Under the pieces are notes generated by a model. It was not told the origin of the DNA. It did not search any database and saw nothing but the letters and a program-made list of their open reading frames with translations. A stretch of DNA of 64,000 nucleotides from Alkalitalea saponilacus (lineage in GTDB: Bacteria > Bacteroidota > Bacteroidia > Bacteroidales > Marinilabiliaceae): contig NZ_FUYV01000020.1 of the NCBI RefSeq assembly GCF_900168165.1, positions 23,224-87,223 on the forward strand, in the 5' to 3' direction. Made by a program: the position numbers and the translations under genes. Each line of letters begins with the position of its first letter. Within the stretch, counting starts at the first letter, position 1. This document shows, one piece after another, positions 26,054-36,000 of the stretch.

Positions 26054-27274
26054 TCAGAAAGTGTATCTCATGGACATCATTACCCGATTGTTGGCATATT
26101 TGGTTACTTCGGAGGGGACTCCTTTTGACGTGTAACTTGCACCCCATCCGGCCTCGGTGTACATGTATTCCACAGCGACCCATGTTACCGAATTGATGTG
26201 ATAACGAAGGCGGGGAGCGATGGAGAAAATATTGGTGACACTGGGATCCCGACCAAAAATAGAGGAGCCATCAACATTTTCAGACGCACCAAGTGCTTCT
26301 GTGTAACCTACAAAAACACCCGGGCTCCATGTGGCAGAATGCCTTTCCATATCAGTCCACATTGAGCCATAAGCCAGAGGTTTAAATTCCGGGTTTTCCG
26401 GAGTAGATGCAGTAGTACGAGCGACCCCTCCCGGCATGGCCACTTCGGATAAGTTCTCGCCGTATAAGGCTCCAGCACGAACCATTACGGTTGGAAGTCG
26501 GTACCTGAAAGTGGTTTGTGCATGAAAACTACCAACATAAGTACCGATGGTTGCCATATTTTCTCTTTCCGGCATTGCCAGTCTTTTGTAACCTGCCGAA
26601 AACGAACCCCAGGCATCACCACTCCACATTTTGAGTTGAAGGGTGATTTCCGGCATCTCTCCAAATTCGGTTCCTTCGGCAAAACCGGTGGTGCGGAAGT
26701 TATTTTGTTCGATTAATGATGCTGAGAGTTCAAAATTCTCCTGATGATATGTTAATCGCAGCTGCGGATTGCGGCTCAGTGGGTGCATGGGTACACCAAC
26801 CCCGGTGTGGACCATGTTCGGAAAATTCTCAGGGATGAAAAACGGGTGCCATGTTTGCCCGGCTAGAAAAGTGAAATCTCCATAACCCAATCTGATAAAA
26901 GCATGCCGAAGTCTGAAATTGGAATCGGCCGAACGGGCATCTCCTAAGAAGTCGGCTTCAATCAGGCCAAAAACTGAAACGCCATTAACAGTGGGTCCTT
27001 TTACATGAATACCAAAGCGAGAGTGGGCAGCATCAATGTCAGTATTTCCGCGACTGTTTAAATCAATACCGGTTTCCAAATCGAGTTCCTGAGGCAATGG
27101 GTACAGATAGATGTGCTTATTTCTGATGGCGTTTCCAACTCTGGAGTTATGGGCAGCATCCACGGCTACAAAGCCGTGGATTGAAATATCAAATAATTTT
27201 TCTTCATTATCCTGTGCCATCAGAAAAGATGAAGAACAGAACAATGCTAACAGTAAATAAGTAATTTTTTGCAT
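26054..27274 (-). CDS. DcaP-like outer membrane porin
   Basis: This 406-residue protein has a Sec signal (MQKITYLLLALFCSSSFLMAQ) and then the beta-barrel pattern of DcaP-like porins: ISIHGFVAVDAAHNSR, SRFGIHVKGPTVNGVSVFGL, FRLRHAFIRLGYGDFTFLAG, QTWHPFFIPENFPN and a final aromatic strand ending in MRYTF. It should form channels in the outer membrane; the substrate is unknown. It is divergent from ccsBA across a 167-base region that carries a near-perfect dyad. Confidence 0.82.
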   Translation of the reverse strand: MQKITYLLLALFCSSSFLMAQDNEEKLFDISIHGFVAVDAAHNSRVGNAIRNKHIYLYPLPQELDLETGIDLNSRGNTDIDAAHSRFGIHVKGPTVNGVSVFGLIEADFLGDARSADSNFRLRHAFIRLGYGDFTFLAGQTWHPFFIPENFPNMVHTGVGVPMHPLSRNPQLRLTYHQENFELSASLIEQNNFRTTGFAEGTEFGEMPEITLQLKMWSGDAWGSFSAGYKRLAMPERENMATIGTYVGSFHAQTTFRYRLPTVMVRAGALYGENLSEVAMPGGVARTTASTPENPEFKPLAYGSMWTDMERHSATWSPGVFVGYTEALGASENVDGSSIFGRDPSVTNIFSIAPRLRYHINSVTWVAVEYMYTEAGWGASYTSKGVPSEVTKYANNRVMMSMRYTF

Positions 27275-27343
27275 GAATTTCAGTTTAGATAATAAAAGGA
27301 TGTTTTTATCTGTAATACAGTTAAATAGTCCTGATTGGTTTTG

Positions 27344-27362
27344 TTTTTCGCACTGCGAAAAA
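27344..27362. promoter_or_regulatory. 19-base dyad between porin and ccsBA
   Basis: TTTTTCGCA, a central C and TGCGAAAAA make a perfect odd-length dyad in the divergent promoter region, about 70 bases from the porin start and 85 from ccsBA. It may bind a regulator; no match to a known factor is claimed. Confidence 0.5.
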
Positions 27363-27447
27363 ACAAAAAGTTATCCAAACCAACAAACAATTCTTTTATG
27401 TAATTGCACAAATCTTATATCTTTATGCGTTTCAAAACCATGTGAAT

Positions 27448-30400
27448 ATGAAGAATATTATCAGGATACTTTCTGCACCGTGGCTCATGGGAAGCCTTTT
27501 TGTATTAATGGCAGCTGTTATGGCAATGGCCACATTTATCGAAAATGACCATGGAACACATGCTGCAAAAGCGATTGTATATAACTCCTGGTGGTTCGAG
27601 TTGATTTTCTTCCTGTTGGCCATCAATATGCTGGGTAATATCTTCAACTTTAACATGTGGAAGCTTGAAAAAATGCCGGTTTTTTTGTTTCATGTTTCGT
27701 TTTTTATCATCATAGCAGGAGCTGCCATAACCCGTTATGTTGGTTATGAAGGTTTGTTGCACATTCGTGAAGGCGAAACAGAAAGCGTCATGTTATCAAC
27801 CGATCCTTTTGTAACTGCTGAATTTCGTTCTGGCGATGAAAGTGAGCAAGTGAGCCGTTTGGCTTTTTTTTCCCCAGCCTCACCACGTGAGTTTAAAGCG
27901 ACGCTCCGGGCAGGCGATGAAAGAGTTCGCATTCGCAGTGTGGCATTTGTTCCCAATGCCGTTCCACAGCCGGTGGAAACAATGGATGGCAAGCCATTGG
28001 CAGCCATTGTCTTTTCTGACAGAATGGAGCGTCTTGAGCATTTTATCGCTCCTGGCGAGAAAATTACAAAAGCTGCTTTCACATTAGGTTTTGAAACCAC
28101 CGAAGATGTTAATTCCGATGTTTTCATCAAAAGAAATGCCTCCAATACAGGGTTGGTTTTAACAGCCAATCAACCTTTTACGGGATTGAATATGGAGGAT
28201 AGTTCCACCAGATCTTTTGAGGCCAATACTGAGTACCCCTTTAACCCGGGACTGCTTTACGACTTTAATGGCTTAAGAATAACCGTGAGCCGTTATTATC
28301 CATCCGCCATCATGCGTCCGGTCACTTTGCCGGGAGATCAGGGAAGTGGAATGCCACACGGGGTCGTTTTTGAAGTTACCCACAGGGGAGAAACTCAACT
28401 ATTTACTGCATACGGACGAAACGGCAGAGTGGGAGAGCCCTTTAAGCTAAACCTGCCGGGAGGCCAATTGTCCCTGCGCTTCGGAGCACTGCCAATAGAA
28501 TTGCCTTTCAGCGTAAGGCTCAATCAATTTATTCTTGAAAGATATCCCGGATCATCCAGTCCGTCAGGCTATAGAAGCGAAATTACCTTATTTGATTCTG
28601 ATCGGGGGATTGACCAGGATCAGTCGGTATTTATGAACAACATTGTGACTCATCGCGGTTATCGACTTTACCAAAGTTCTTACGACCAGGATGAAAAGGG
28701 TACTGTTTTGTCGGTAAATCATGACAGAACCGGAACCATTATTACATACTTCGGGTATTTTTTAATGACACTGGGAATGATGTGGGCTCTGTTCGGAGGA
28801 AAAACCCGTTTCAGGCAGTTGATGTCGCATGTCGGGAAAATACATGAAAAGCGGAAGCAACTTATGACCATTTTATTGCTGGTATTTTCTTTAACCATGG
28901 TGGCTCAATCCAGGGACGTATTGCCTCCCGCTCCCGACAGAGATGTTGCCGATGCATTTGGAACCATTCTGGTTCAGGATAATGGGGGCAGAATTAAGCC
29001 ACTTAATTCTTTGCATCAGGAAATCGCATTAAAACTTGTTAAGCACCATACATTCAGAGGTATGACTGCTGATCAGATGGTTTTAGGGATGTTTATACAT
29101 CCGGCAGATTGGCAAACCTTTCCGCTTATTACCGTGAAGGATCCGCAGATTAGGGCAATTCTGGGCATTACAAAGGATAAAGCTGCTTTTGCTGAGTTTT
29201 TTGACAGCAACCGACATTATAAGCTGCATCAATGGGTTGATGCAGCGCACCGGCAAAATCCGGCTGCGCGAAACAAAACAGAACAGGAATTGATTAAAAT
29301 TGATGAACAAGTCAATGTTTTCTATCTTACCCAAATGGGTAATTTACACAGGATATTCCCATCAACAAAGGATTCACATTTACCATGGTACACCCCGACA
29401 TCCCAACCTCAAACACTCACAACTTCAGATAGTTTGTTTGTTTCTTCGTCGGTGAGGGATTTTATTGAGATGGTTCGCCGGGGAAACAATGAAGATGCCA
29501 TTAGTCAACTTAAAGTCATCGATGAATATCAGCGCAGTCATGCTGATGAAATATTACCAACCGACAGGGTTCGGTCTCTTGAATTGCTATATAACCGGCT
29601 GAGTATTTTCCTGTGGTTGGCAACCTGGTTTTTTGCGCTTGGTGGCATTTTGGTCTTGCTACAGTTTATAAACCTGTTAAAACCAACACTTGATTTTAAA
29701 TGGATTATGCGTGGTGGTTACCTGTTGCTCTTTTTGGGGTTTTTGTATCATACCTTTGGACTCATTCTAAGATGGATTGTTTCAGGTCATGCGCCCTGGA
29801 GCAATGGGTATGAATCGATGATTTTTGTCGGCTGGGCCATTCTTTTCGCTGCCTTTGTAATGGCTCGGAAGAGTTCCACAATTCTGCCAATTTCCGGATT
29901 ATTTACCGGCGTTGTGCTAATGGTTGCCCACCTCAGTTGGATGAATCCACATATCACCAACCTTGTTCCTGTGCTGCAATCCTATTGGTTAACCCTTCAC
30001 GTTTCAGTTATAATTGCAGGATATGGCTTTTTTGTTTTAGGCGCACTTTTAGGATTCATGAACCTTCTTATAACTGCGGTTCGAAACAAATCTAATTTTA
30101 ACCGGCTTAAACTTACCATTGACGAATTTACGGCCATCAATGAAATGTCCTTAACCGTGGGGCTTTACCTGATGACCATTGGTTCATTTCTGGGCGGTGT
30201 TTGGGCCAACGAATCCTGGGGTCGTTATTGGGGCTGGGACCCAAAAGAAACCTGGTCGCTCATCACAATAGTTCTTTATGCCTTTATTCTGCACATGCGA
30301 TTCATTCCCGGGTTAAAAGGGAAAATCGCATTTAACACCGCTTCTTTACTAACATTTGGATCGGTAATAATGACTTATCTGGGTGTAAACTACTATCTGG

Positions 30401-30540
30401 CAGGATTGCATTCATACGCCGGTGGCGATCCGGTGCCAATTCCTACTTTTGTTTATTATTCTGTGGCTGTGATTTTTGTATTGATATTCGCGGCCAGATG
30501 GAATGATTCAAAAATGAGTCGGGTAGAAGGAGAGGATTAA
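27448..30540 (+). CDS. Fused cytochrome c synthase CcsBA (ResB-CcsA)
   Basis: This protein of about 1030 residues joins a ResB/CcsB-like N-terminal half (membrane segments near SLFVLMAAVMAMATFIEN, HVSFFIIIAGAAITRYVGYE, and a periplasmic domain to about 430) with a CcsA half that carries the haem-handling motif SWGRYWGWDPKETWSLI near 928-937. It transfers haem to apocytochromes c in system II biogenesis. I start at ATG 27448; an in-frame GTG at 27442 would add two residues. The window also encodes a dihaem cytochrome (12607-13443) that would be a client. Confidence 0.95.
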   Translation: MKNIIRILSAPWLMGSLFVLMAAVMAMATFIENDHGTHAAKAIVYNSWWFELIFFLLAINMLGNIFNFNMWKLEKMPVFLFHVSFFIIIAGAAITRYVGYEGLLHIREGETESVMLSTDPFVTAEFRSGDESEQVSRLAFFSPASPREFKATLRAGDERVRIRSVAFVPNAVPQPVETMDGKPLAAIVFSDRMERLEHFIAPGEKITKAAFTLGFETTEDVNSDVFIKRNASNTGLVLTANQPFTGLNMEDSSTRSFEANTEYPFNPGLLYDFNGLRITVSRYYPSAIMRPVTLPGDQGSGMPHGVVFEVTHRGETQLFTAYGRNGRVGEPFKLNLPGGQLSLRFGALPIELPFSVRLNQFILERYPGSSSPSGYRSEITLFDSDRGIDQDQSVFMNNIVTHRGYRLYQSSYDQDEKGTVLSVNHDRTGTIITYFGYFLMTLGMMWALFGGKTRFRQLMSHVGKIHEKRKQLMTILLLVFSLTMVAQSRDVLPPAPDRDVADAFGTILVQDNGGRIKPLNSLHQEIALKLVKHHTFRGMTADQMVLGMFIHPADWQTFPLITVKDPQIRAILGITKDKAAFAEFFDSNRHYKLHQWVDAAHRQNPAARNKTEQELIKIDEQVNVFYLTQMGNLHRIFPSTKDSHLPWYTPTSQPQTLTTSDSLFVSSSVRDFIEMVRRGNNEDAISQLKVIDEYQRSHADEILPTDRVRSLELLYNRLSIFLWLATWFFALGGILVLLQFINLLKPTLDFKWIMRGGYLLLFLGFLYHTFGLILRWIVSGHAPWSNGYESMIFVGWAILFAAFVMARKSSTILPISGLFTGVVLMVAHLSWMNPHITNLVPVLQSYWLTLHVSVIIAGYGFFVLGALLGFMNLLITAVRNKSNFNRLKLTIDEFTAINEMSLTVGLYLMTIGSFLGGVWANESWGRYWGWDPKETWSLITIVLYAFILHMRFIPGLKGKIAFNTASLLTFGSVIMTYLGVNYYLAGLHSYAGGDPVPIPTFVYYSVAVIFVLIFAARWNDSKMSRVEGED

Positions 30541-30794
30541 ACGCGGAGTCGCCGAAACGCAGAGGATTTTACGGTTGGATTATCGTTTTTGTTATTTTGG
30601 GATTCGATTGTTTTATTGCTCCTCCATACAGAGCTGGTTGTAAATTGTGAGCACTATTTTATCAAAAACATACCCGATGGTATGTAAAACTATTATGGCA
30701 AGAATTAGAATGAAAAAAAACTTGATTTTTTTTCATTCTGCTGTAACTTCACATCCACCTAAAGCGTCTCATTTGTATAAACCTTAATAACAGG

Positions 30795-31277
30795 ATGACA
30801 GAGGCTCAGTATAATCATTGTGTGGAGCAGCATGCAGACAATCTTTACCGTTTTGTTCTCAAAAATATAAAAGATGAGGACAAAGCGGCAGATATTGTTC
30901 AGGATGCCTATGAAAAAATGTGGCGCAATAAAGACGGTGTAAATCCTGAAAAGAGTAAAAGCTACCTGTTTACAACAGCCTACCACGTACTTATAGATTA
31001 TGTAAGAAGAGAAAAGCCAACCAAATCCATAGAAAACGAAATATCGGAATATTGCACGCATGCGCAATATTCCGATCTGAATGAACTGCTCCATCAGGCT
31101 GTTGAAAAACTACCCCCAGATCAAAAAATGGTGGTAATGCTTCGCGATTATGAGGGTTACAGTTACGAGGAGATAGAACAAATTACAGGTCTTTCGCAAA
31201 GTCAGGTTAAAGTTTACATATACCGGGCACGACTTTTCTTAAGAAAATTTATCGGAAAAATGGAGGCGGTAATATGA
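30795..31277 (+). CDS. ECF-type RNA polymerase sigma factor
   Basis: This 160-residue protein has sigma region 2 (HADNLYRFVLKNIKDEDKAA, then DIVQDAYEKMWRN, SYLFTTAYHVLIDYVRR) and region 4 (LPPDQKMVVMLRDYEGYSYE, then EIEQITGLSQSQVKVYIYRA). It overlaps the next gene by four bases. That gene has the layout of an anti-sigma factor, and two outer membrane barrel genes follow, so this looks like an envelope-response module. Confidence 0.95.
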   Translation: MTEAQYNHCVEQHADNLYRFVLKNIKDEDKAADIVQDAYEKMWRNKDGVNPEKSKSYLFTTAYHVLIDYVRREKPTKSIENEISEYCTHAQYSDLNELLHQAVEKLPPDQKMVVMLRDYEGYSYEEIEQITGLSQSQVKVYIYRARLFLRKFIGKMEAVI

Positions 31278-32326
31278 CAACAGATAGAAACAATAAGCAG
31301 ATTAACCGTGAAAACTACTTTGAGTGGTTTCTGGAGTTTACAGACGGGAATCTTTCTGAAGAAGAGAAGGATGCGCTTAAGCGTTTCTTATTGGAGAACC
31401 CTGATTTAACGGAAGAATTTCAGGAGTTAACTTCTGGCGCCGATTTGTGTTTGTCTATTCCGCATGAAGATACCTTTCCAAATAAATCCAGAATTAAAAA
31501 AGCACCGGAACCTTTTAGTAGTATCTCTGAATATGACTACCTGTTAATCAAAAATTCAGAAGAGGAGTTAACCATTTCTGAACAGAGTCAACTTATCAGC
31601 ATTCTAGAAAAAGACCCCGACTCAGAGAGAGAGCTAAAACTATATGAGAGGCTAAAATTGCAGGTTCCCGAAGTTGTTATGCCTGGTCGTTCAAAATTAC
31701 TGCAGCGTTCTGTAGGAGTTAATTACTTTAACTATTTAAAAGTGGCTGCTGCTGCCATCCTGATATTTATGATGTTTAATTACCGGGAAAATATCTCTTT
31801 GAATGACTCTTCGCAGGAGCTCAGGTTAGCTCAAGTCGCCGAATTTAAGCCAATTATTCATGAGCCTGTCATGGAAGAAGAGATTTTTTCCATACAATCT
31901 TCTGATGTTTTGGTCACTTCACCAACGTTTTTCGCTGATGAAGTTATTGGCTATACGGCAAAGCCACAGGTGTCAGACGTTCTTGATGAACCGGAATTAC
32001 TTCAATTGCCGCGGCCCGCAATCCAACCTTTAGATCCCGGGATTATGCCAAATGCGTACGAGGCTGGCTTGGCTTTAATGTTACCTCAATATGTTGAAAA
32101 CAGACGATTAATGGCTCAACTAGATCCGGAGAGATCAGGATCTCAAAACGAAGATACTAAAACGTTATTGGAGCGAACAGGTGTATTATTCAGAAGTGTC
32201 AATCCGCTTTCAAACCTGGCATATAACAGAGTTTATGATGAGGAAGGTGAAGTTGTGGCCATCAACATCAGTTCAGATAACTTTGAACTGACTCAAAAAG
32301 TCCCCAAATGGCTTGCTCCAAGATAA
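31274..32326 (+). CDS. Probable membrane-anchored anti-sigma factor
   Basis: This 350-residue protein is coupled to the sigma gene (ATGA overlap). The N-terminal 140 residues are acidic and helical (FLEFTDGNLSEEEKDALKRF, repeated in form by KNSEEELTISEQSQLISILE), resembling tandem anti-sigma helices. One membrane segment (YLKVAAAAILIFMMFNY, about 152-168) separates them from a periplasmic tail. No zinc-binding HxxxCxxC motif is present. The role is inferred from position and topology. Confidence 0.75.
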   Translation: MTTDRNNKQINRENYFEWFLEFTDGNLSEEEKDALKRFLLENPDLTEEFQELTSGADLCLSIPHEDTFPNKSRIKKAPEPFSSISEYDYLLIKNSEEELTISEQSQLISILEKDPDSERELKLYERLKLQVPEVVMPGRSKLLQRSVGVNYFNYLKVAAAAILIFMMFNYRENISLNDSSQELRLAQVAEFKPIIHEPVMEEEIFSIQSSDVLVTSPTFFADEVIGYTAKPQVSDVLDEPELLQLPRPAIQPLDPGIMPNAYEAGLALMLPQYVENRRLMAQLDPERSGSQNEDTKTLLERTGVLFRSVNPLSNLAYNRVYDEEGEVVAINISSDNFELTQKVPKWLAPR

Positions 32327-32547
32327 TCTTTCAACGATTTTCACAGATCTTGTAACTTTTAAATTAGCAAAAGCGTCCCATTCATAAACAACAATCCGGA
32401 TTGTTTTTGACCTGTTTTGTATTATTAATCAAAGGTGATGATTATTTAAAAACCAATGCGATGAAGCAATATAATATTTCAATAGATGAGTATTCTGAAT
32501 CAGTTGCTAAAACGAACTGTTGTCAGAATGAAAATATAGAAGTTTTC

Positions 32548-33477
32548 ATGAAAAAGTCAGAAAGAGCGATTCATTCCTTTATTCTCGTCATGTTTTCCAT
32601 CATCATTTTTGTTTCAACAGCTGACGCACAAAGCCATCAGACTGACCGACAAAAGGTGAGGGATTTGGTGACCGTTGAAGAAACCTCCCACAGAACGAGC
32701 GTGACATTTCCCGGGGGCTCGGTAATTGTTAATCATTTTGAAGATACCATTACCAGGCTTTCGGTTGGCAGAAGGGAATTGCAGATTATTGAGAATGATA
32801 AGTCAGGGTGTACCCGGATAAAAATGGTGCATTCCCCCCGGAATAAGTTCAGAGGCCATTGGTCGGGGTTTGATCTTGGATTCAATAATTTTTTCTCATC
32901 ATCATTTGACAGCAGTTTACCCGATGATGGTTATTTTATGGATCTGAATAATGGAAAGTCCGTGGCAGTTGGATTAAATTTCTTTCAATATGATATTGGA
33001 CTTTCAAGCTATAGTAACAATACCGGTTTGGTTACCGGTATGGGAATTACCTGGCACAATTATCGGTTGGATTCTGATTATGTTCTCACACGACTGGAAA
33101 ATGGAAAAACCGGTTATTACATTGAAGATGAACTGAACATCCGCAAAAATAAGCTAACCACCATGTTTTTAACCGTTCCTTTATTGTTAGAACACCAGTT
33201 CCCGGTGGCAGACTCAGGAAAACCGATTTTCATTAGTGGAGGGGTTTATGGTGCGTTCCGGCTTCGCTCTCATACCAAGTTGGTTTATGATGGAAGAGAG
33301 AAGGAGAAGTCCAGAGACAATCTGAATCTTAATTCATTTAAATATGGATTTACAGTGAGAGCAGGATACAGATTTATAAAGCTATTCGCTACCTATGATA
33401 TGACGCCTTTGTTTCAGAAAGACCAGGGTCCGGAATTGTACCCATGGTCGGTTGGGTTAACCCTTGTTAGTTTTTAA
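32548..33477 (+). CDS. Outer membrane beta-barrel protein (paralog 1)
   Basis: I start at 32548 (MKKSERAIHSFILVMFSIII, then FVSTADAQ) because this gives a clean signal peptide; in-frame ATGs at 32461 and upstream would add about 30-50 residues without one. The mature part is a barrel of about 200 residues with GFDLGFNNFFSSSF, RKNKLTTMFLTVPLLLEHQF and GPELYPWSVGLTLVSF. The same three blocks recur in the next gene, so the two are duplicates. Role unknown; co-expression with the ECF module is likely. Confidence 0.78.
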   Translation: MKKSERAIHSFILVMFSIIIFVSTADAQSHQTDRQKVRDLVTVEETSHRTSVTFPGGSVIVNHFEDTITRLSVGRRELQIIENDKSGCTRIKMVHSPRNKFRGHWSGFDLGFNNFFSSSFDSSLPDDGYFMDLNNGKSVAVGLNFFQYDIGLSSYSNNTGLVTGMGITWHNYRLDSDYVLTRLENGKTGYYIEDELNIRKNKLTTMFLTVPLLLEHQFPVADSGKPIFISGGVYGAFRLRSHTKLVYDGREKEKSRDNLNLNSFKYGFTVRAGYRFIKLFATYDMTPLFQKDQGPELYPWSVGLTLVSF

Positions 33478-33497
33478 GACATTTTTAAAGATAACAT

Positions 33498-34991
33498 ATG
33501 ATGCGTATTGTTTTAATCATTAAGATATTGCTTGCACTGCTTCTCCTTATGGAGAAGTCGGAAGCAGCCATCCTGTTAAATCAATCATCTCAGCAGTGGG
33601 AGAGAACCTGGGAAATGAAACCAGGCATATTCAGGGTTCTTCAGAATGGGAAAATCGGTATTGTGAATAAGGAAGGGGATATTCTGGTTCCCATTCAATA
33701 CGATCAGGTATATGATTTGGATCGCGAAGGGTATGTTCGAGTTCTGCAAAGTCTGAAAATTGGACTTTACCACCTGGATAAAGGAATGATTCTACCCGCA
33801 GAATATGATCAGATATGGCCATTTGAAAATGGTGTGGCAAAGGTGTTGAAGGACAGGAAGGTGGGATTTGTGAAAAATGATGGATCAACATTGATCCCCA
33901 CCGAGTATAATCATATTTGGCCTGCAGAGGATGGGTTTTATAAAGTTTTGAAAGATGGCCGAATGGGGTTGATCGATCTGGACGGACGTATGGTTGTTTA
34001 TCCCGGTTATCAACAAATATGGTCATTTGAAGAGGGATATGCCAGGGTTTTAAAGGATGGCAAAATGGGGTTCATTAACAGACAGGGTTTTGAAATCATT
34101 GCTCCTGTTTATCAACAGGTTTGGAATTTTGAAAATGGCAAAGCCAGAGCATTATCTGGAACCGAAGTACATTATGTTGACACGCTTGGCCGTTTGCTCG
34201 ATAAGGAAGTTGAACCAATAAAGCTGCCTGTTCAGGAATCCAGACAGGAGCAACCGGCTCCGGGTGTGCGTATTGGCCGAGATCATGTAGAGGTTCAACG
34301 AGAAACTCACTCAAAGGAAATTAGAGTTTATAAGGGAACTCCATCAAAACGCAGGAAATATTTTGATGGAAATCTGGCCGGCATTAATCTTGGTATTAAT
34401 GGTTATTTTAATAACAATTTTAAAGAACAGATGCCTGACGGGTACGAGTTCATGGAGCTGAATCATTCAAGATCTATTGAATTTTCAATCTATCCTTTTC
34501 AAAAAAGCACCCCGCTTTTTAGTTCAAATATAGGACTTGTTAGTGCCTTGGGGCTTGAGTATAATAATTACAGATTTTCATTTAAAAGCCTGTCCGAAGT
34601 TCCGGAACATTCCATTGATTGGTTTCCCGTATTATCTGAAACCGCTTCCATAAGGAAATCCAAATTAACAACTCTGTTCCTGAATGTGCCACTTGTTATG
34701 GAATTTCAGGTTCCCGATGGGACCAATAATAATCTTTATTTAGGAGCTGGAGTAGTGGGAGGTATGCGTTTACGTTCGCACACCAGAACCGATTCCCGTG
34801 ATGACGGAAGGAAGAGAAAGCAAAAAGTTCGGGACGATTTTGACCTAAAGCCTTTCAGATATTCATATATTGTTCGTGCAGGGTATGATAATTTTGGGAT
34901 TTACGCGACCTATTCACCCATGTCTATGTTCAAAGAAAATCGTGGACCTGAGTTGTATCCCTATACAGTTGGATTTTCATTGAATTTTTGA
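33498..34991 (+). CDS. WG-repeat beta-barrel protein (paralog 2)
   Basis: This 497-residue protein has a signal peptide, then about five WG-type repeats (residues 30-235; units such as KVGFVKNDGSTLIPTEYNHI, KMGFINRQGFEIIAPVYQQV), a linker, and a C-terminal barrel (about 285-497) homologous to the preceding gene: GINLGINGYFNNNF, RKSKLTTLFLNVPLVMEFQV, GPELYPYTVGFSLNF. WG repeats are thought to bind ligands or proteins. The repeat domain probably projects into the periplasm or outside. A terminator follows at 35032. Confidence 0.82.
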   Translation: MMRIVLIIKILLALLLLMEKSEAAILLNQSSQQWERTWEMKPGIFRVLQNGKIGIVNKEGDILVPIQYDQVYDLDREGYVRVLQSLKIGLYHLDKGMILPAEYDQIWPFENGVAKVLKDRKVGFVKNDGSTLIPTEYNHIWPAEDGFYKVLKDGRMGLIDLDGRMVVYPGYQQIWSFEEGYARVLKDGKMGFINRQGFEIIAPVYQQVWNFENGKARALSGTEVHYVDTLGRLLDKEVEPIKLPVQESRQEQPAPGVRIGRDHVEVQRETHSKEIRVYKGTPSKRRKYFDGNLAGINLGINGYFNNNFKEQMPDGYEFMELNHSRSIEFSIYPFQKSTPLFSSNIGLVSALGLEYNNYRFSFKSLSEVPEHSIDWFPVLSETASIRKSKLTTLFLNVPLVMEFQVPDGTNNNLYLGAGVVGGMRLRSHTRTDSRDDGRKRKQKVRDDFDLKPFRYSYIVRAGYDNFGIYATYSPMSMFKENRGPELYPYTVGFSLNF

Positions 34992-35031
34992 AGATGCCGA
35001 ATTAATATTAAATTAGCATCCAATGCCTTGT

Positions 35032-35060
35032 ATGCCCCGATTTACAGTCGGGGCATTGTT
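35032..35060 (+). terminator. Terminator-like hairpin after the ECF cluster
   Basis: ATGCCCCGA (35032-35040) pairs with TCGGGGCAT (35048-35056) around a 7-base loop, followed by a short T-rich stretch TGTTTG. The stem is strong and the T tract weak. Confidence 0.65.
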
Positions 35061-35198
35061 TGATATAAAGGAAAAAGGTAAGGTTGTATTTCTAAGATTA
35101 AATTAAAACACTCCCAGCTCGCCTTATTTTGCTTTAATGCTTGGCGAATTCGATCCAAAGGAGCTTCACTTATTATTAAATAATACTATTAGACGATC

Positions 35199-35603
35199 AT
35201 GGGAGACAAAATTTTAAAGTTATCTGTTTTAGTCTTTCTCGGATTAATTATGGTTGGAGCGCTTATTACGATTTATAGAAATCGTTATGCTGTTGATACA
35301 TTTAGTAAATTGGAATTTAATGGAATTGTTAATAGCAAGACATACATAAAAAACAAGAAAGCACATTTTGTATTGATAGATTCGACGTGGTATGGTATTA
35401 TGGATTATCCATTAGAGAGTTATGTTGCAATAGGTGATTCTATCTATAAAACAGATCGCTCAAAATGCATTTATGTTAAAAGACAAGACTTTAAAACGAA
35501 AGAATTTTGTAATTCATATGCGTATAGGATTAATGATAGAATCCTTATTAGAAATCTGGGAACTGTTTTTAAAGAGAACCGAGAGCAAGCTATCCGGAAA
35601 TAA
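35199..35603 (+). CDS. Small single-pass membrane-anchored protein (unrecognised)
   Basis: This 134-residue protein has an N-terminal membrane anchor (KILKLSVLVFLGLIMVGALI), then a basic, Tyr-rich domain (FNGIVNSKTYIKNKKAHFVL, DSTWYGIMDYPLESYVAIGD). I recognise no family. It stands at the start of an AT-rich accessory strip that includes a broken Rhs-tip gene; it could be an orphan immunity protein, which is inference from position only. Confidence 0.6.
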   Translation: MGDKILKLSVLVFLGLIMVGALITIYRNRYAVDTFSKLEFNGIVNSKTYIKNKKAHFVLIDSTWYGIMDYPLESYVAIGDSIYKTDRSKCIYVKRQDFKTKEFCNSYAYRINDRILIRNLGTVFKENREQAIRK

Positions 35604-35724
35604 TTTTAAAAATGCTATTTTTATGTATAATAATAAGAATTCACAAGAAGGTATTCTCTTAGACGCTTCATGGTGGGTAAAGGCACAAAATTAGGTCTGA
35701 TTTCAATAAAATAATCTAATAGGC

Positions 35725-35976
35725 ATGGAATTTTTATTCGAATTGTTTTTACGTCGATTAATAATTAACGGGATGGGATTATATTCCAGATATATATTCT
35801 TTTGGTTAATTGGCAATAAGAAAAAAATTGAATTTCTGTCTGGAAAAAATAAAAGTTCTTTGGCTGGAAACTATTCACAAGGTTTTTACAATGCAGTTAT
35901 AGGAATTTTTGTTTTTGCGGGGTTGTTATTTTTGATTATCTTCATTGTAGCAGTTGTTACAGGAACGCCCTTTTAA
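35725..35976 (+). CDS. Small two-segment membrane protein (unrecognised)
   Basis: This 83-residue protein has a hydrophobic N-terminus, a basic middle (GNKKKIEFLSGKNKSS) and a C-terminal membrane segment (VIGIFVFAGLLFLIIFIVAV). AT-rich DNA and small size are as in its neighbours. No family recognised; a role as immunity protein or remnant is possible. Confidence 0.5.
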   Translation: MEFLFELFLRRLIINGMGLYSRYIFFWLIGNKKKIEFLSGKNKSSLAGNYSQGFYNAVIGIFVFAGLLFLIIFIVAVVTGTPF

Positions 35977-36000
35977 TTAAATAATCTCAATTAAGAAAAC

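Noticed and set aside
33585..34314. Open frames on the minus strand in the WG-repeat gene
   Set aside because: They arise from the repeated structure of the sense gene and have no start context or domain.
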